Below, one piece after another: positions 1 to 7,202 of a stretch of DNA of 11,014 bases (its first letter is position 1; the number at the start of each line of letters is the position of its first letter). A program made the position numbers and the translations under genes. Location of the stretch: positions 1 through 11,014 of the forward strand of contig JBGPOS010000090.1 in assembly GCA_041488155.1 (NCBI GenBank). The letters are read 5' to 3'. This DNA is from JBGPOS01 sp041488155 (GTDB lineage: Bacteria > Chloroflexota > Dehalococcoidia > Tepidiformales > Tepidiformaceae). The notes beneath the pieces are model-generated. The model saw only the letters and a program-made list of their open reading frames with translations, was not told the DNA's origin and made no database searches.

Positions 1-2538
1 CTGCACTGCCATCGGGCCGATGTCTTCGGGCGCGAACACACCGAGCCCGCCACCCTCGATCATCGCCGGCCCACCCATGCCGATGTTCGAATTGGCGGTG
101 GCGATGATGACGTCGCAGACGCCGAGCACCGAGGCGTTGCCCGCGAAGCATCGCCCCGACGTGATCCCGACCATGGGCACGAGGGCACTCAGCTGCGGGA
201 ATCGAGCGAACGTCCGTTGCCCATCGCCGCCGCCATCGGTGTCCCCCGGGCGGCCGCCGCCGCCTTCGGCGAACAGCACCACCGGCATTCGCCCTTGCTC
301 CGCGACGGAGATGAGCCGATCGGTCTTGGCGTGGTTGCGCTGGCCCTGGGTGCCGGCGAAGACGGTGTAGTCGTAGGACAGGACGGCACAGCTCGACGCG
401 GGCTCGTCAAACAGGTCGCCGTTGATGCGGCCGACGCCGGTGATCATGCCATCGGCCGGGCTCTTCTCGATGAGCTCCTCGAGGGAACGCCGCCGGGCCT
501 GGGCTGCGAGCACGAGCGGGCCGTACTCCACGAACGTGCCCGGATCGCAGAGGTCCTCGATGTTCTCCCGGGCGGTGCGCTGGCCGGTGGCGCGCCGGCG
601 GGCAGTGGCGCGCGGACGCTTCGTGTCCAGCGTCGTCGCCCGCCTATCCTCGACTTCTTTGAGGTCGGGGCGGATGTAATCGAGGTCGACTTCCTCCTCG
701 GCCTCAGCCTCCTCGCCTTCGACCTCAGCTTCCTCGATGAACACCAGCGGATGGCCTTCATAGAGCGTATCGCCGGCCGAGACGACGATGCGCCGCACGA
801 TGCCTCCGGCGCGCGCCTTGATCTCGTGCTCCATCTTCATGGACTCCATGATCATCAGCACCGTTCCGGTGCGGACCGCCTCGCCCTCGCGCACTTCCAC
901 GCTCACGATCGTCCCCTGGAGGGGCGCTTCCACCCCCACGGTGCCATCCGGCGCCGTGATCGGGCCCGGAACCGACCGCGTCCTGTCTTCCTGGGCACCC
1001 GACGCCAGCTGCGCAACGGCGGCTCTGTCACCGCCGGCTTTCCCGTAGGTCAGGACTGCAAGCGGGTCGTTGGCGTCGATGCGAGCCCCTGCCCGGGCCG
1101 GTGTTGGCGGCGTCTCAAGGGCGCGCGGACCTTGAAGCTCGTTGGCCCTCGCCACGATTTCGGCCGCGTGGTCGTCGATGAACCGCGTATAGATGCGCCC
1201 TTCGCGGAGGTCCTCGCGCTCAAGCAGGCTCTGCAGAAAAGCGACGTTGGTCCCCACGCCCTCTATCCGGAACTCGGACAGAGCCCGGCGCGTGCGTGCG
1301 ATCACGTCTCCGAAGTTCCCCGAGCTGGTATGCCCGATCACCTTGGCGAGCAGCGAATCGAAGCGAGTGCTCGTGCGGTAACCGCTGTAGCCAAAGGAGT
1401 CGACGCGAATGCCGGGGCCGGTGGGGGTCTCAAACACCGTCAGCGTGCCGCTCGAAGGCCGGGCCGTGCCGTTGATCGCCATCGTTTCCATGTTGACCCG
1501 AACCTGCATCGCGAACCCGCGCGGCGCGGGCACTTGGGGCTGCCGGAGCCCCAGTTCAGCGAGCGTGCTCCCGCTCGCCAGAAGCAGCTGTGTCCGCACA
1601 AGGTCGACGCCCATGACCTCCTCCGTCACCGTGTGTTCGACCTGCAGGCGCGGGTTGGCTTCGATAAAGGCGAAGGCGGAGTCGTCGCGCAGGTCTGTTG
1701 CGTCGACGAGGAATTCAAACGTGCCGATATTGTCGAAACGTACGGCCTCGGCGAGCATCACCGCGGCCGCGGTGATGCTATCTCGCAGGCGCTCTGGCAG
1801 GCCTGGCGATGGTGCGATCTCGACCAGCTTCTGGTGCCTGCGCTGGATGCTGCAGTCGCGTTCGCCCAGGTGGCTAACGGCGCCCGAGCCGTCGCCGATG
1901 ATTTGCACTTCCACGTGCCGGGCACGTGGCAGGAGTTGTTCTGCGTAGACCGCGCCGTTTCCGAACGCCGCCTGGGCTTCCGAACGGCAGCGCTCATAGG
2001 CTTCATCGAGCGCTTCGAGCTGCCGCACGACTCGCAGGCCGCGCCCGCCCCCACCGGCGACCGCCTTGATGATCATCTCCGCGCCGTCTAACGCCGAAAG
2101 GAACGTACGCGCCTGTTCGAGGCTCGTCGGCCCCTCTGTACCTGGCAGCACCGGCACTCCCGTGCGCGCCGCCAGGTCGCGGGCCTGGACTTTGTCGCCG
2201 AGAAGCTCCAGGATCTCGGCCCGCGGCCCGACAAAGATCAGGTCGGCTTCGGCACAGCTCCGCGCGAAGGCCGCGTTCTCGCTGAGGAAGCCGTAGCCGG
2301 GATGGATCGCGTCGCACCCGGACTTCAGAGCCAGCCTGACGATCTGCTCGCCGTCCAGGTAGGCGGCGACCCCGACGCCCTGGAGCGCCACCGCCTCGCC
2401 AGCCATCCTGACGTGGAGCGACTCGGCATCGTCTCCGGAGAACACCGCCACGGTTGCGATATTGAGCTCGCGGGCGGCTCTCATCACCCGGATGGCGATT
2501 TCGCCGCGATTGGCTATCAGAAGCTTGGACAGAACCAT
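1..2538 (-). CDS. Single-chain acyl-CoA carboxylase (BC-BCCP-CT), 3'-partial
   Basis: A biotin-dependent acyl-CoA carboxylase carrying all three activities on one chain: ATP-dependent carboxylation of biotin, the biotin carrier, and carboxyl transfer to an acyl-CoA. The frame is open from the ATG at 2538 to the left edge (846 codons, no stop). The start MVLSKLLIANRGEIA is the classical biotin carboxylase N-terminus. The BC domain spans about residues 1-450, with the ATP-grasp loop KAVAGGGGRG (158-167), ERDCSIQRRHQK (Lys237) and NPRLQVEHTVTE (Arg297, Glu301). The biotinyl domain is about 527-601 with ESMKM, and Lys568 is the expected biotinylated lysine. A Glu-rich linker (about 602-618) leads into the carboxyltransferase domain, which includes AEGGGGRPGD and IGMGGPAMIEGGGLG. 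Roughly the last 250 residues are missing. The order resembles the long-chain acyl-CoA carboxylases of actinobacteria, but the acyl-CoA specificity cannot be read from what is present. There is no Shine-Dalgarno sequence before the start. The gene is divergent from the glycosidase gene. Confidence 0.95.
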   Translation of the reverse strand, partial: MVLSKLLIANRGEIAIRVMRAARELNIATVAVFSGDDAESLHVRMAGEAVALQGVGVAAYLDGEQIVRLALKSGCDAIHPGYGFLSENAAFARSCAEADLIFVGPRAEILELLGDKVQARDLAARTGVPVLPGTEGPTSLEQARTFLSALDGAEMIIKAVAGGGGRGLRVVRQLEALDEAYERCRSEAQAAFGNGAVYAEQLLPRARHVEVQIIGDGSGAVSHLGERDCSIQRRHQKLVEIAPSPGLPERLRDSITAAAVMLAEAVRFDNIGTFEFLVDATDLRDDSAFAFIEANPRLQVEHTVTEEVMGVDLVRTQLLLASGSTLAELGLRQPQVPAPRGFAMQVRVNMETMAINGTARPSSGTLTVFETPTGPGIRVDSFGYSGYRTSTRFDSLLAKVIGHTSSGNFGDVIARTRRALSEFRIEGVGTNVAFLQSLLEREDLREGRIYTRFIDDHAAEIVARANELQGPRALETPPTPARAGARIDANDPLAVLTYGKAGGDRAAVAQLASGAQEDRTRSVPGPITAPDGTVGVEAPLQGTIVSVEVREGEAVRTGTVLMIMESMKMEHEIKARAGGIVRRIVVSAGDTLYEGHPLVFIEEAEVEGEEAEAEEEVDLDYIRPDLKEVEDRRATTLDTKRPRATARRRATGQRTARENIEDLCDPGTFVEYGPLVLAAQARRRSLEELIEKSPADGMITGVGRINGDLFDEPASSCAVLSYDYTVFAGTQGQRNHAKTDRLISVAEQGRMPVVLFAEGGGGRPGDTDGGGDGQRTFARFPQLSALVPMVGITSGRCFAGNASVLGVCDVIIATANSNIGMGGPAMIEGGGLGVFAPEDIGPMAVQ
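1754..1779. repeat. 26-bp perfect palindrome inside the carboxylase gene
   Basis: The half-site AGCATCACCGCGG is followed directly by its exact reverse complement, giving 26 bp of perfect dyad symmetry with no spacer. It lies in the biotin carboxylase domain and encodes the segment SITAAAVM, which aligns naturally with the family, so it is not an insertion. As RNA it could form a GC-rich hairpin with a small loop. As DNA it could be a protein binding site. Its function is unknown and chance is possible in GC-rich DNA. Confidence 0.85.
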
Positions 2539-2543
2539 GGCGC

Positions 2544-2550
2544 TACTTTA
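2544..2550. promoter_or_regulatory. Candidate overlapping -10 boxes, carboxylase start
   Basis: The seven bases TACTTTA contain TAAAGT on the minus strand, ending 6 nt before the carboxylase ATG, and TACTTT on the plus strand. The minus-strand spacing is what a leaderless transcript starting at the ATG would need, and no Shine-Dalgarno sequence is visible there. The plus-strand box would give the glycosidase mRNA a leader of about 155 nt. I see no good -35 for either direction. The rest of the 174-bp divergent region (2539-2712) shows no gene. Confidence 0.35.
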
Positions 2551-2672
2551 CAACTCGCGGCACATCCGAACTGCGGCCGGGACAACGCGGCGGCGGCGCT
2601 TGCAGCCAACCAACCCGAGAGGTTCACTAGCGCGGGCGTACGGCCAGAGCCGGCCGGACGGCAACGACACTT

Positions 2673-2682
2673 CGAACGTTCG
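2673..2682. promoter_or_regulatory. Palindrome CGAACGTTCG, candidate operator
   Basis: This perfect 10-bp palindrome has a central CG and lies 30 bp upstream of the glycosidase start, between the only candidate plus-strand -10 box and the ribosome binding site. A symmetric site with a central CG in front of a glycosidase gene recalls LacI-type operators, but no regulator gene is in the window. A second short palindrome, CCGGCCGG, sits at 2660-2667. The assignment rests on symmetry and position only. Confidence 0.3.
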
Positions 2683-2712
2683 CGAGTCCGCGTCCGAGCA
2701 GAGGAGCCGAAG

Positions 2713-5199
2713 ATGGATAACCCGGAGATCGAAGCGCGCATCGCGGAACTCCTGGGTTTGCTTACCCTCGACGAGAAGGTCGCCCTGGCGGCGGGTTCGG
2801 ATGCCTGGCACACGACCGCCATCCAACGCCTGGGTATCCCGGCTATCAAGGTCACCGACGGCCCGAACGGGGCTCGCGGGGCGAGCTTCGGGGGCACCAC
2901 TTCGGCCTGCTTTCCGTGCGGGACGGCTCTCGGCGCGACGTGGGACCCGGAACTCGTACGCGAAGTCGGGGCCGCGCTGGGGCAGGAAGCCCGCACGAAG
3001 CGGGCTCGCGTCCTTCTCGCGCCGACGCTCAATATCCACCGCCATCCGCTTGCCGGGCGAAACTTCGAATGCCCTTCCGAGGACCCCTACCTTTCGGCGC
3101 GCATCGCCGTTGCCTACGTCTCGGGGGTGCAGAGCCAAGGGGTGGCTGCGACGGTCAAGCACTTCGTCTGCAACGACTCCGAGCACGAACGGATGACGAT
3201 AAGCTCGGAAGTGAGCGAGCGGGCCCTACGGGAGATCTACCTCCCGCCCTTCGAAGCGGCAGCGCGGGAGGGCGGGGCCTGGGCCGCGATGTCTGGTTAT
3301 AACCGCATCAACGGCACGTACGCTTGTGACCACGCCGAGCTGTTGCTCGGGCTGCTGAAAGGCGAATGGGGCTTCGATGGCCTCGTTATGTCCGACTGGT
3401 GGGGCACGAAGAGCACAGCGCCCGCCGCCAACGCCGGACTCGACCTGGAGATGCCGGGCCCCGCGCGCTATTTCGGCGAGCGGCTTCGTGAGGCGGTGGC
3501 GTCGGGAGAGGTCGAGGAGACGGTCGTCGACGATAAGGTCCGCCGGCTCCTCCGGCTCGCGCTGCGCACGGGCGCGCTCACGGATCCACCGGAAGGCCCG
3601 GAGGAGTCGATCGACGACCCGGCCCGCCGGGTGCTCATCCGGCGTGCCGCGGCCGCGTCGATGGTGCTCTTGCGCAACGAAGGCTCCGTTCTTCCGCTTG
3701 ACCCACGCGGCAGCGGCCTCCTGGCCGTGATCGGGCCCAACGCCGACGACCTCTCTGCCCAGGGCGGCGGGAGTGCTCGGGTCGAGCCGCCGCACGTCGT
3801 TTCCGCGTTCGAAGGACTGGCGGCTGCGGCTGGGCCGGGAATGGAAGTCCGATTCGAACCTGGCTGCCGCATCCACCGACGGACGCCCACGCTATCGCGC
3901 GGCCTCAGCGCAGCCGGCGCTTCCGGACCGGTCGCCGGTGCCAGCGTCGAGTACTTCAACAACCCGGACTTCGAGGGCGGAGCCGTGCTACGCCAGGTTG
4001 CGCCCCGGCTGCAGCTGAGATGGATGGGTGACTTCGCCCCCGGGCTCATCACCGGCCAATTCACCGTTCGAGCGAGCGCGACGTTCACTGCGGCAGAGAG
4101 CGGGGCTCACCGCCTGACTCTGGCCAGCTCCGGCCTCAGCAGGCTGTTCCTCGACGGTGAACTGCTGATCGACAATTGGACGGAGCAGACTCCGGGCCGG
4201 TCGTCAGTGATGGGCGGCGGCAGCACCGAAGTAGGGGCGGGGCGCGAGTTCGTAGCGGGCGAGGCACGCTCGATCGTTGTCGAATACCAGTCTCCGGTGA
4301 ACCGAGGCATCCCGGGCATCATCGTCGGTTGCCTGCCTCCGGCTTCTTCCGGCCTCATCGAGCGAGCGGTAGACCTAGCGGCCCGCGCTTACGCTGTGGT
4401 GATCGTCGCCGGGTCGAACCCCGAGTGGGAATCGGAGGGCTTCGACCGCGCCAGCATGGATCTGCCCGGCGACCAGGACGAGCTCATCCGCAGGGTGGCG
4501 GCGGCCAATCCGCGGACCGTCGTCGTGATCAACGCAGGCTCGCCCGTTTCGATGCCGTGGGCGAACGACGTAGCCGCGATCGTCCAGGCCTGGTACCCCG
4601 GCCAGGAGGGAGGCGATGCGATCGCCGACGTGCTCTTCGGCGGCTCGGAACCAGGGGGCCGGCTGCCGACCACGTTCCCGGTCCGGGTCGAAGACAGCCC
4701 CTCGGACCTGACCTTTCCGGGTGAGGCCGGCCAGGTGTCCTACGGCGAGGGCATCTTCGTCGGCTACCGGGGGTACGACCGCAAGCGGCTCGCGCCGCGC
4801 TTTCCCTTCGGCCATGGTTTGTCTTACACCTCGTTCGACTACGGGCCGGTAACACTCGATCGGGCATCGGTGGGGCAGGATGAAGAGGTTGCGGTGACCG
4901 TCCCAGTGCGCAACACAGGGACCCGGCCAGGCCAGGAGGTGGTGCAGGTGTACGTAAGGGACGTCGAGTCGAGCCTGCTGCGCCCGGAGAAGGAGCTCAA
5001 GGGATTCGTGAAAGTCGCGGTCGAGCCCGGAGAAAGCAAGGACGTACGGGTCGTCCTACCTCCTCTGGCGCTGGCGGCCTGGGACCCCACCCGCAAGGCC
5101 TGGGTCGCCGAGCCGGGCGACTTCGAGATCCTGGTGGGCGCATCCGCAGGCGACATCCGCGGCCGAGCTAACCTGCACCTCGACGGCCCCGCCGGCTGA
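2713..5199 (+). CDS. GH3 beta-glucosidase with PA14 domain
   Basis: A family 3 glycoside hydrolase of 828 residues, probably a retaining beta-glucosidase that removes glucose from aryl glucosides or short oligosaccharides. The N-terminal barrel (about 1-300) has DGPNG (Asp49), GRNFECPSEDP (Arg116), KH (149-150) and SDWWG, where Asp228 is the expected nucleophile. The alpha/beta sandwich is split by a PA14 insert (about 411-540, VEYFNNPDFEGG to FLDGELLIDN) and resumes with PEWESEGFDR. The Glu before Gly (Glu575) is the likely acid/base. A fibronectin III-like domain closes the protein (about 725-825). This layout matches the PA14-containing yeast enzyme KmBglI. There is no signal peptide, so the enzyme is probably cytoplasmic and needs imported glycoside. 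ATG 2713 is chosen because AGAGGAG lies 6 nt upstream; the frame stays open further upstream but would overlap the divergent carboxylase start. The gene is 27 bp before pobA and probably co-transcribed with it. The aglycone preference is inferred from that context. Confidence 0.93.
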   Translation: MDNPEIEARIAELLGLLTLDEKVALAAGSDAWHTTAIQRLGIPAIKVTDGPNGARGASFGGTTSACFPCGTALGATWDPELVREVGAALGQEARTKRARVLLAPTLNIHRHPLAGRNFECPSEDPYLSARIAVAYVSGVQSQGVAATVKHFVCNDSEHERMTISSEVSERALREIYLPPFEAAAREGGAWAAMSGYNRINGTYACDHAELLLGLLKGEWGFDGLVMSDWWGTKSTAPAANAGLDLEMPGPARYFGERLREAVASGEVEETVVDDKVRRLLRLALRTGALTDPPEGPEESIDDPARRVLIRRAAAASMVLLRNEGSVLPLDPRGSGLLAVIGPNADDLSAQGGGSARVEPPHVVSAFEGLAAAAGPGMEVRFEPGCRIHRRTPTLSRGLSAAGASGPVAGASVEYFNNPDFEGGAVLRQVAPRLQLRWMGDFAPGLITGQFTVRASATFTAAESGAHRLTLASSGLSRLFLDGELLIDNWTEQTPGRSSVMGGGSTEVGAGREFVAGEARSIVVEYQSPVNRGIPGIIVGCLPPASSGLIERAVDLAARAYAVVIVAGSNPEWESEGFDRASMDLPGDQDELIRRVAAANPRTVVVINAGSPVSMPWANDVAAIVQAWYPGQEGGDAIADVLFGGSEPGGRLPTTFPVRVEDSPSDLTFPGEAGQVSYGEGIFVGYRGYDRKRLAPRFPFGHGLSYTSFDYGPVTLDRASVGQDEEVAVTVPVRNTGTRPGQEVVQVYVRDVESSLLRPEKELKGFVKVAVEPGESKDVRVVLPPLALAAWDPTRKAWVAEPGDFEILVGASAGDIRGRANLHLDGPAG

Positions 5200-5226
5200 G
5201 CTTCCGCGCGGAGGAAAGTGGGGAAC

Positions 5227-6414
5227 ATGGCGCGCACTAAGGTCGGCATCGTGGGGGCTGGCCCCGCCGGGCTCGTCCTCAGCCATCTCCTCGCGGGCCG
5301 GGGCATCGATTCGGTGGTGCTCGAAAAGCACAGCCGCGAGTACATCGAAACACGGGTGCGGGCGGGCCTCCTCGAACACGGGACCGTTGAGTTGCTACGT
5401 CGCCACGGGCTGGGCGAACGGATGCTGAGGGAGGGGATGGTCCACCGCGGGACGGAAATTCGCTTCGACGGTGAGCGTCACCGAATCCCCTACAGCGACC
5501 TCTATGGAGGCCGCTCGATGCTGGTCTACGCCCAGCAGGAACTCGTGGCGGACCTGGTGCGGCTTCGACTGACGGCGGGCGGAGAGATCGTGTTCGGCGC
5601 CGAAGACGTCAGCCTCGCGGGGATCGACTCGAACGCCCCGGCGATTCGCTACGAAGTGGGCGGTGTGTCACAGGAACTGGAGTGCGACTTCATCGCCGGG
5701 TGCGACGGGTTCCACGGCGTTTCGCGCCCGTCGTTCCCGGAGGGGGTTCTTACGACCTACGACCACCGGCTGCCGTTCGGCTGGGTTGGCATCCTCGCGG
5801 CGGTGGCGCCGTCGACCAAAGAGATTATCTACGCGGCCCACGAGCGGGGGTTCGCAGGACACATGCTGCGGACCGCGGAGATCAGCCGCTTCTACCTCCA
5901 ATGCGACCCCGACGACGTCATCGAGAACTGGCCCGACGCCCGCATCTGGGAAGAACTCCATGCGCGGCTGGCGACCAATGACGGTTGGAAGCTTCGCGAA
6001 GGCCCAATCCTGGAGAAGAACATCACTGAATTGCGAAGCTTCGTGGTCGAGCCCATGCAGCACGGGCGTCTCTATCTCGCGGGAGACGCGGCCCACATCG
6101 TCCCTCCGACCGGCGCGAAAGGGATGAACCTGGCGATCGCAGACGCTTCCGTGCTCGCCCGTGCTCTCGCGAGGTGGTACCACGACGGCGATGGATCGCT
6201 CCTCGAGGCCTACTCGGACACCTGCCTTCGGCGGGTGTGGCGCGTGCAGGAGTTTTCGACCTGGATGTCCTGGATGATTCACCGGATCCCGGACGATTTG
6301 CCCGACGGGGCCTTCCGCCGTCGCCTCCAACGCGCCCAGCTTGACTACCTGTGCAACTCGCCCACGGCGGCGGCGAGCTTCGCCGAGAACTACGTCGGGA
6401 TCGAAGGGTTCTGA
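5227..6414 (+). CDS. pobA: 4-hydroxybenzoate 3-monooxygenase (PobA)
   Basis: A class A flavoprotein hydroxylase that converts 4-hydroxybenzoate, O2 and NAD(P)H to protocatechuate in the cytoplasm. The 395 residues match the 394 of the Pseudomonas enzyme. The FAD fold has GAGPAG (10-15), then RVRAG (Arg43, Arg45) and DAAHIVPPTGAKG (287-299) with Pro294. Using the Pseudomonas enzyme from memory with an offset of one over most of the protein, Tyr202, Arg215, Arg221 and Tyr223 match Tyr201, Arg214, Arg220 and Tyr222, and Tyr389 in AENYVG matches Tyr385. Met213 stands where that enzyme has Ser212. The coenzyme helix reads EKHSREYIE and keeps the Tyr. ATG 5227 fits homologues. A GTG at 5218 is only 3 nt after GGAGG (5210-5214), while the ATG is 12 nt after it, so the start is slightly uncertain. 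The gene follows the glycosidase by 27 bp and its 3' end overlaps the convergent CMD gene by 25 bp. Confidence 0.95.
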   Translation: MARTKVGIVGAGPAGLVLSHLLAGRGIDSVVLEKHSREYIETRVRAGLLEHGTVELLRRHGLGERMLREGMVHRGTEIRFDGERHRIPYSDLYGGRSMLVYAQQELVADLVRLRLTAGGEIVFGAEDVSLAGIDSNAPAIRYEVGGVSQELECDFIAGCDGFHGVSRPSFPEGVLTTYDHRLPFGWVGILAAVAPSTKEIIYAAHERGFAGHMLRTAEISRFYLQCDPDDVIENWPDARIWEELHARLATNDGWKLREGPILEKNITELRSFVVEPMQHGRLYLAGDAAHIVPPTGAKGMNLAIADASVLARALARWYHDGDGSLLEAYSDTCLRRVWRVQEFSTWMSWMIHRIPDDLPDGAFRRRLQRAQLDYLCNSPTAAASFAENYVGIEGF

Positions 6415-6959
6415 GTTCCCAGAGCAGCGAGGTATTCGGGGTCGACGTCAACCTTCATGGTCCCCAGAAACCTCGCGACCATGTTGTAGAACCCGACGAT
6501 CAGTGTCAGTTCGACCGCGTCCCGATCGTCGAGGTAGCCACGCAGGGCCTGCCACACCTCGTCGTTGGCGTTTACATCCCGGGTCACGGCTTCCGAGAAG
6601 CGAATGACCGCCCGCTCTTCTTCGGAGAACGAGGGGTGCCGTTCCCAATCGGTGAGGGCACGCAGTTGCCCGCTGCTGAGGCCAGCCGCTAGCGCCAGCG
6701 GGATGTGGCTCAGCCACTGGATGGTCGCACCCGTGAGGCGTGCGACCGTCAGGATGGCGAGCTCACGCAGCTTCGGTTGGAGCGAGGTCCGCGTCCGGAT
6801 GTCGGCCGTCATGTCAATGAAGGCCCGCAGGAGCGCCGGGCTGTGGGCGAGCGTGCGGTAGAGGTTAGGGACGTACCCACGCTCTTCGAGAAGGTTGTCG
6901 AAGATGCCTCGGAAGCCCTCCGGCAATTCGTCGCGCTGAAGGTAGGGGACTCTCGCCAT
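6390..6959 (-). CDS. Carboxymuconolactone decarboxylase family protein, Cys-free
   Basis: A 189-residue all-helical protein of the carboxymuconolactone decarboxylase/AhpD superfamily. The core segment LRELAILTVARLTG (64-77) is followed by a WLSHIPLALAAGLS stretch with His85. The CxxCxxxH redox motif of AhpD is absent: the two Cys positions are Ala78 and Gln81, and the protein has no cysteine at all, so a thiol peroxidase role is excluded. Its position between pobA and pcaHGB suggests a part in protocatechuate breakdown, for example lactone decarboxylation. However, it is longer than typical PcaC (about 130 residues) and resembles generic superfamily members more than PcaC, so I give no symbol. 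The start at 6959 has GGGAGG 7 nt upstream. The gene is divergent from pcaH. Its stop lies inside the 3' end of pobA, opposite the codon for the active-site Tyr389. Confidence 0.88.
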   Translation of the reverse strand: MARVPYLQRDELPEGFRGIFDNLLEERGYVPNLYRTLAHSPALLRAFIDMTADIRTRTSLQPKLRELAILTVARLTGATIQWLSHIPLALAAGLSSGQLRALTDWERHPSFSEEERAVIRFSEAVTRDVNANDEVWQALRGYLDDRDAVELTLIVGFYNMVARFLGTMKVDVDPEYLAALGTQNPSIPT

Positions 6960-7037
6960 CGTCTGGCCTCCCGATCGTCCTGGGCCCACCGGCCAGCCGC
7001 GGTCTGCGGCGCGTGACCAGGCGACAGGCCAGACGAT
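6958..7037. repeat. 12-bp inverted repeat over the CMD start
   Basis: ATCGTCTGGCCT at 6958-6969 has its exact reverse complement AGGCCAGACGAT at 7026-7037, separated by 56 bp. On the CMD gene's strand the proximal arm covers the end of the GGGAGG ribosome binding site, the spacer and the first two bases of the ATG. Shorter nested pairs (6979-6983 with 7017-7021; 6996-7000 with 7006-7010) allow a longer folded leader. The distal arm overlaps a TATCGT -10-like box on the minus strand (7038-7033). It may be a paired operator or an RNA hairpin that hides the start codon. Confidence 0.7.
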
Positions 7038-7095
7038 ACACAAGACAGCGCCGGCTTCATGCCCGCCCGTCGAACCATGTCAGCCCCGGCGAGAC

Positions 7096-7124
7096 CCGAC
7101 AGCCGCCCGTGGATGCGCTACCCT
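7096..7124 (+). promoter_or_regulatory. Weak candidate promoter for pcaHGB
   Basis: CCGACA (7096-7101) and TACCCT (7119-7124) are 17 bp apart and would start transcription near 7131, about 70 nt before pcaH. The match to consensus is modest (4/6 and 3/6). It is the best pair I find on the plus strand of the 243-bp divergent region 6960-7202, which otherwise holds only the inverted repeat and no convincing gene. Confidence 0.25.
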
Positions 7125-7202
7125 ACGGCGCGGGAGAGCGTCGGAGGCGGCGGCTCGGACCGCGCCCGCAGAGCGCGACGACAGGCGAAAGCAGGAACGC
7201 GC

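Noticed and set aside
217..2091. Long open frame of 624 codons on the plus strand
   Set aside because: It is antisense to the carboxylase, shares its codon register, has low-complexity Arg/Ala/His-rich content, and shows no family motif. It is a GC-rich shadow.
2302..2712. Upstream in-frame extension of the glycosidase
   Set aside because: It overlaps the divergent carboxylase coding sequence, has no GH3 similarity, and ATG 2713 has a good ribosome binding site.
6390..6959. AhpD-type alkylhydroperoxidase identity for the CMD gene
   Set aside because: The CxxC redox pair is absent and the protein contains no cysteine.
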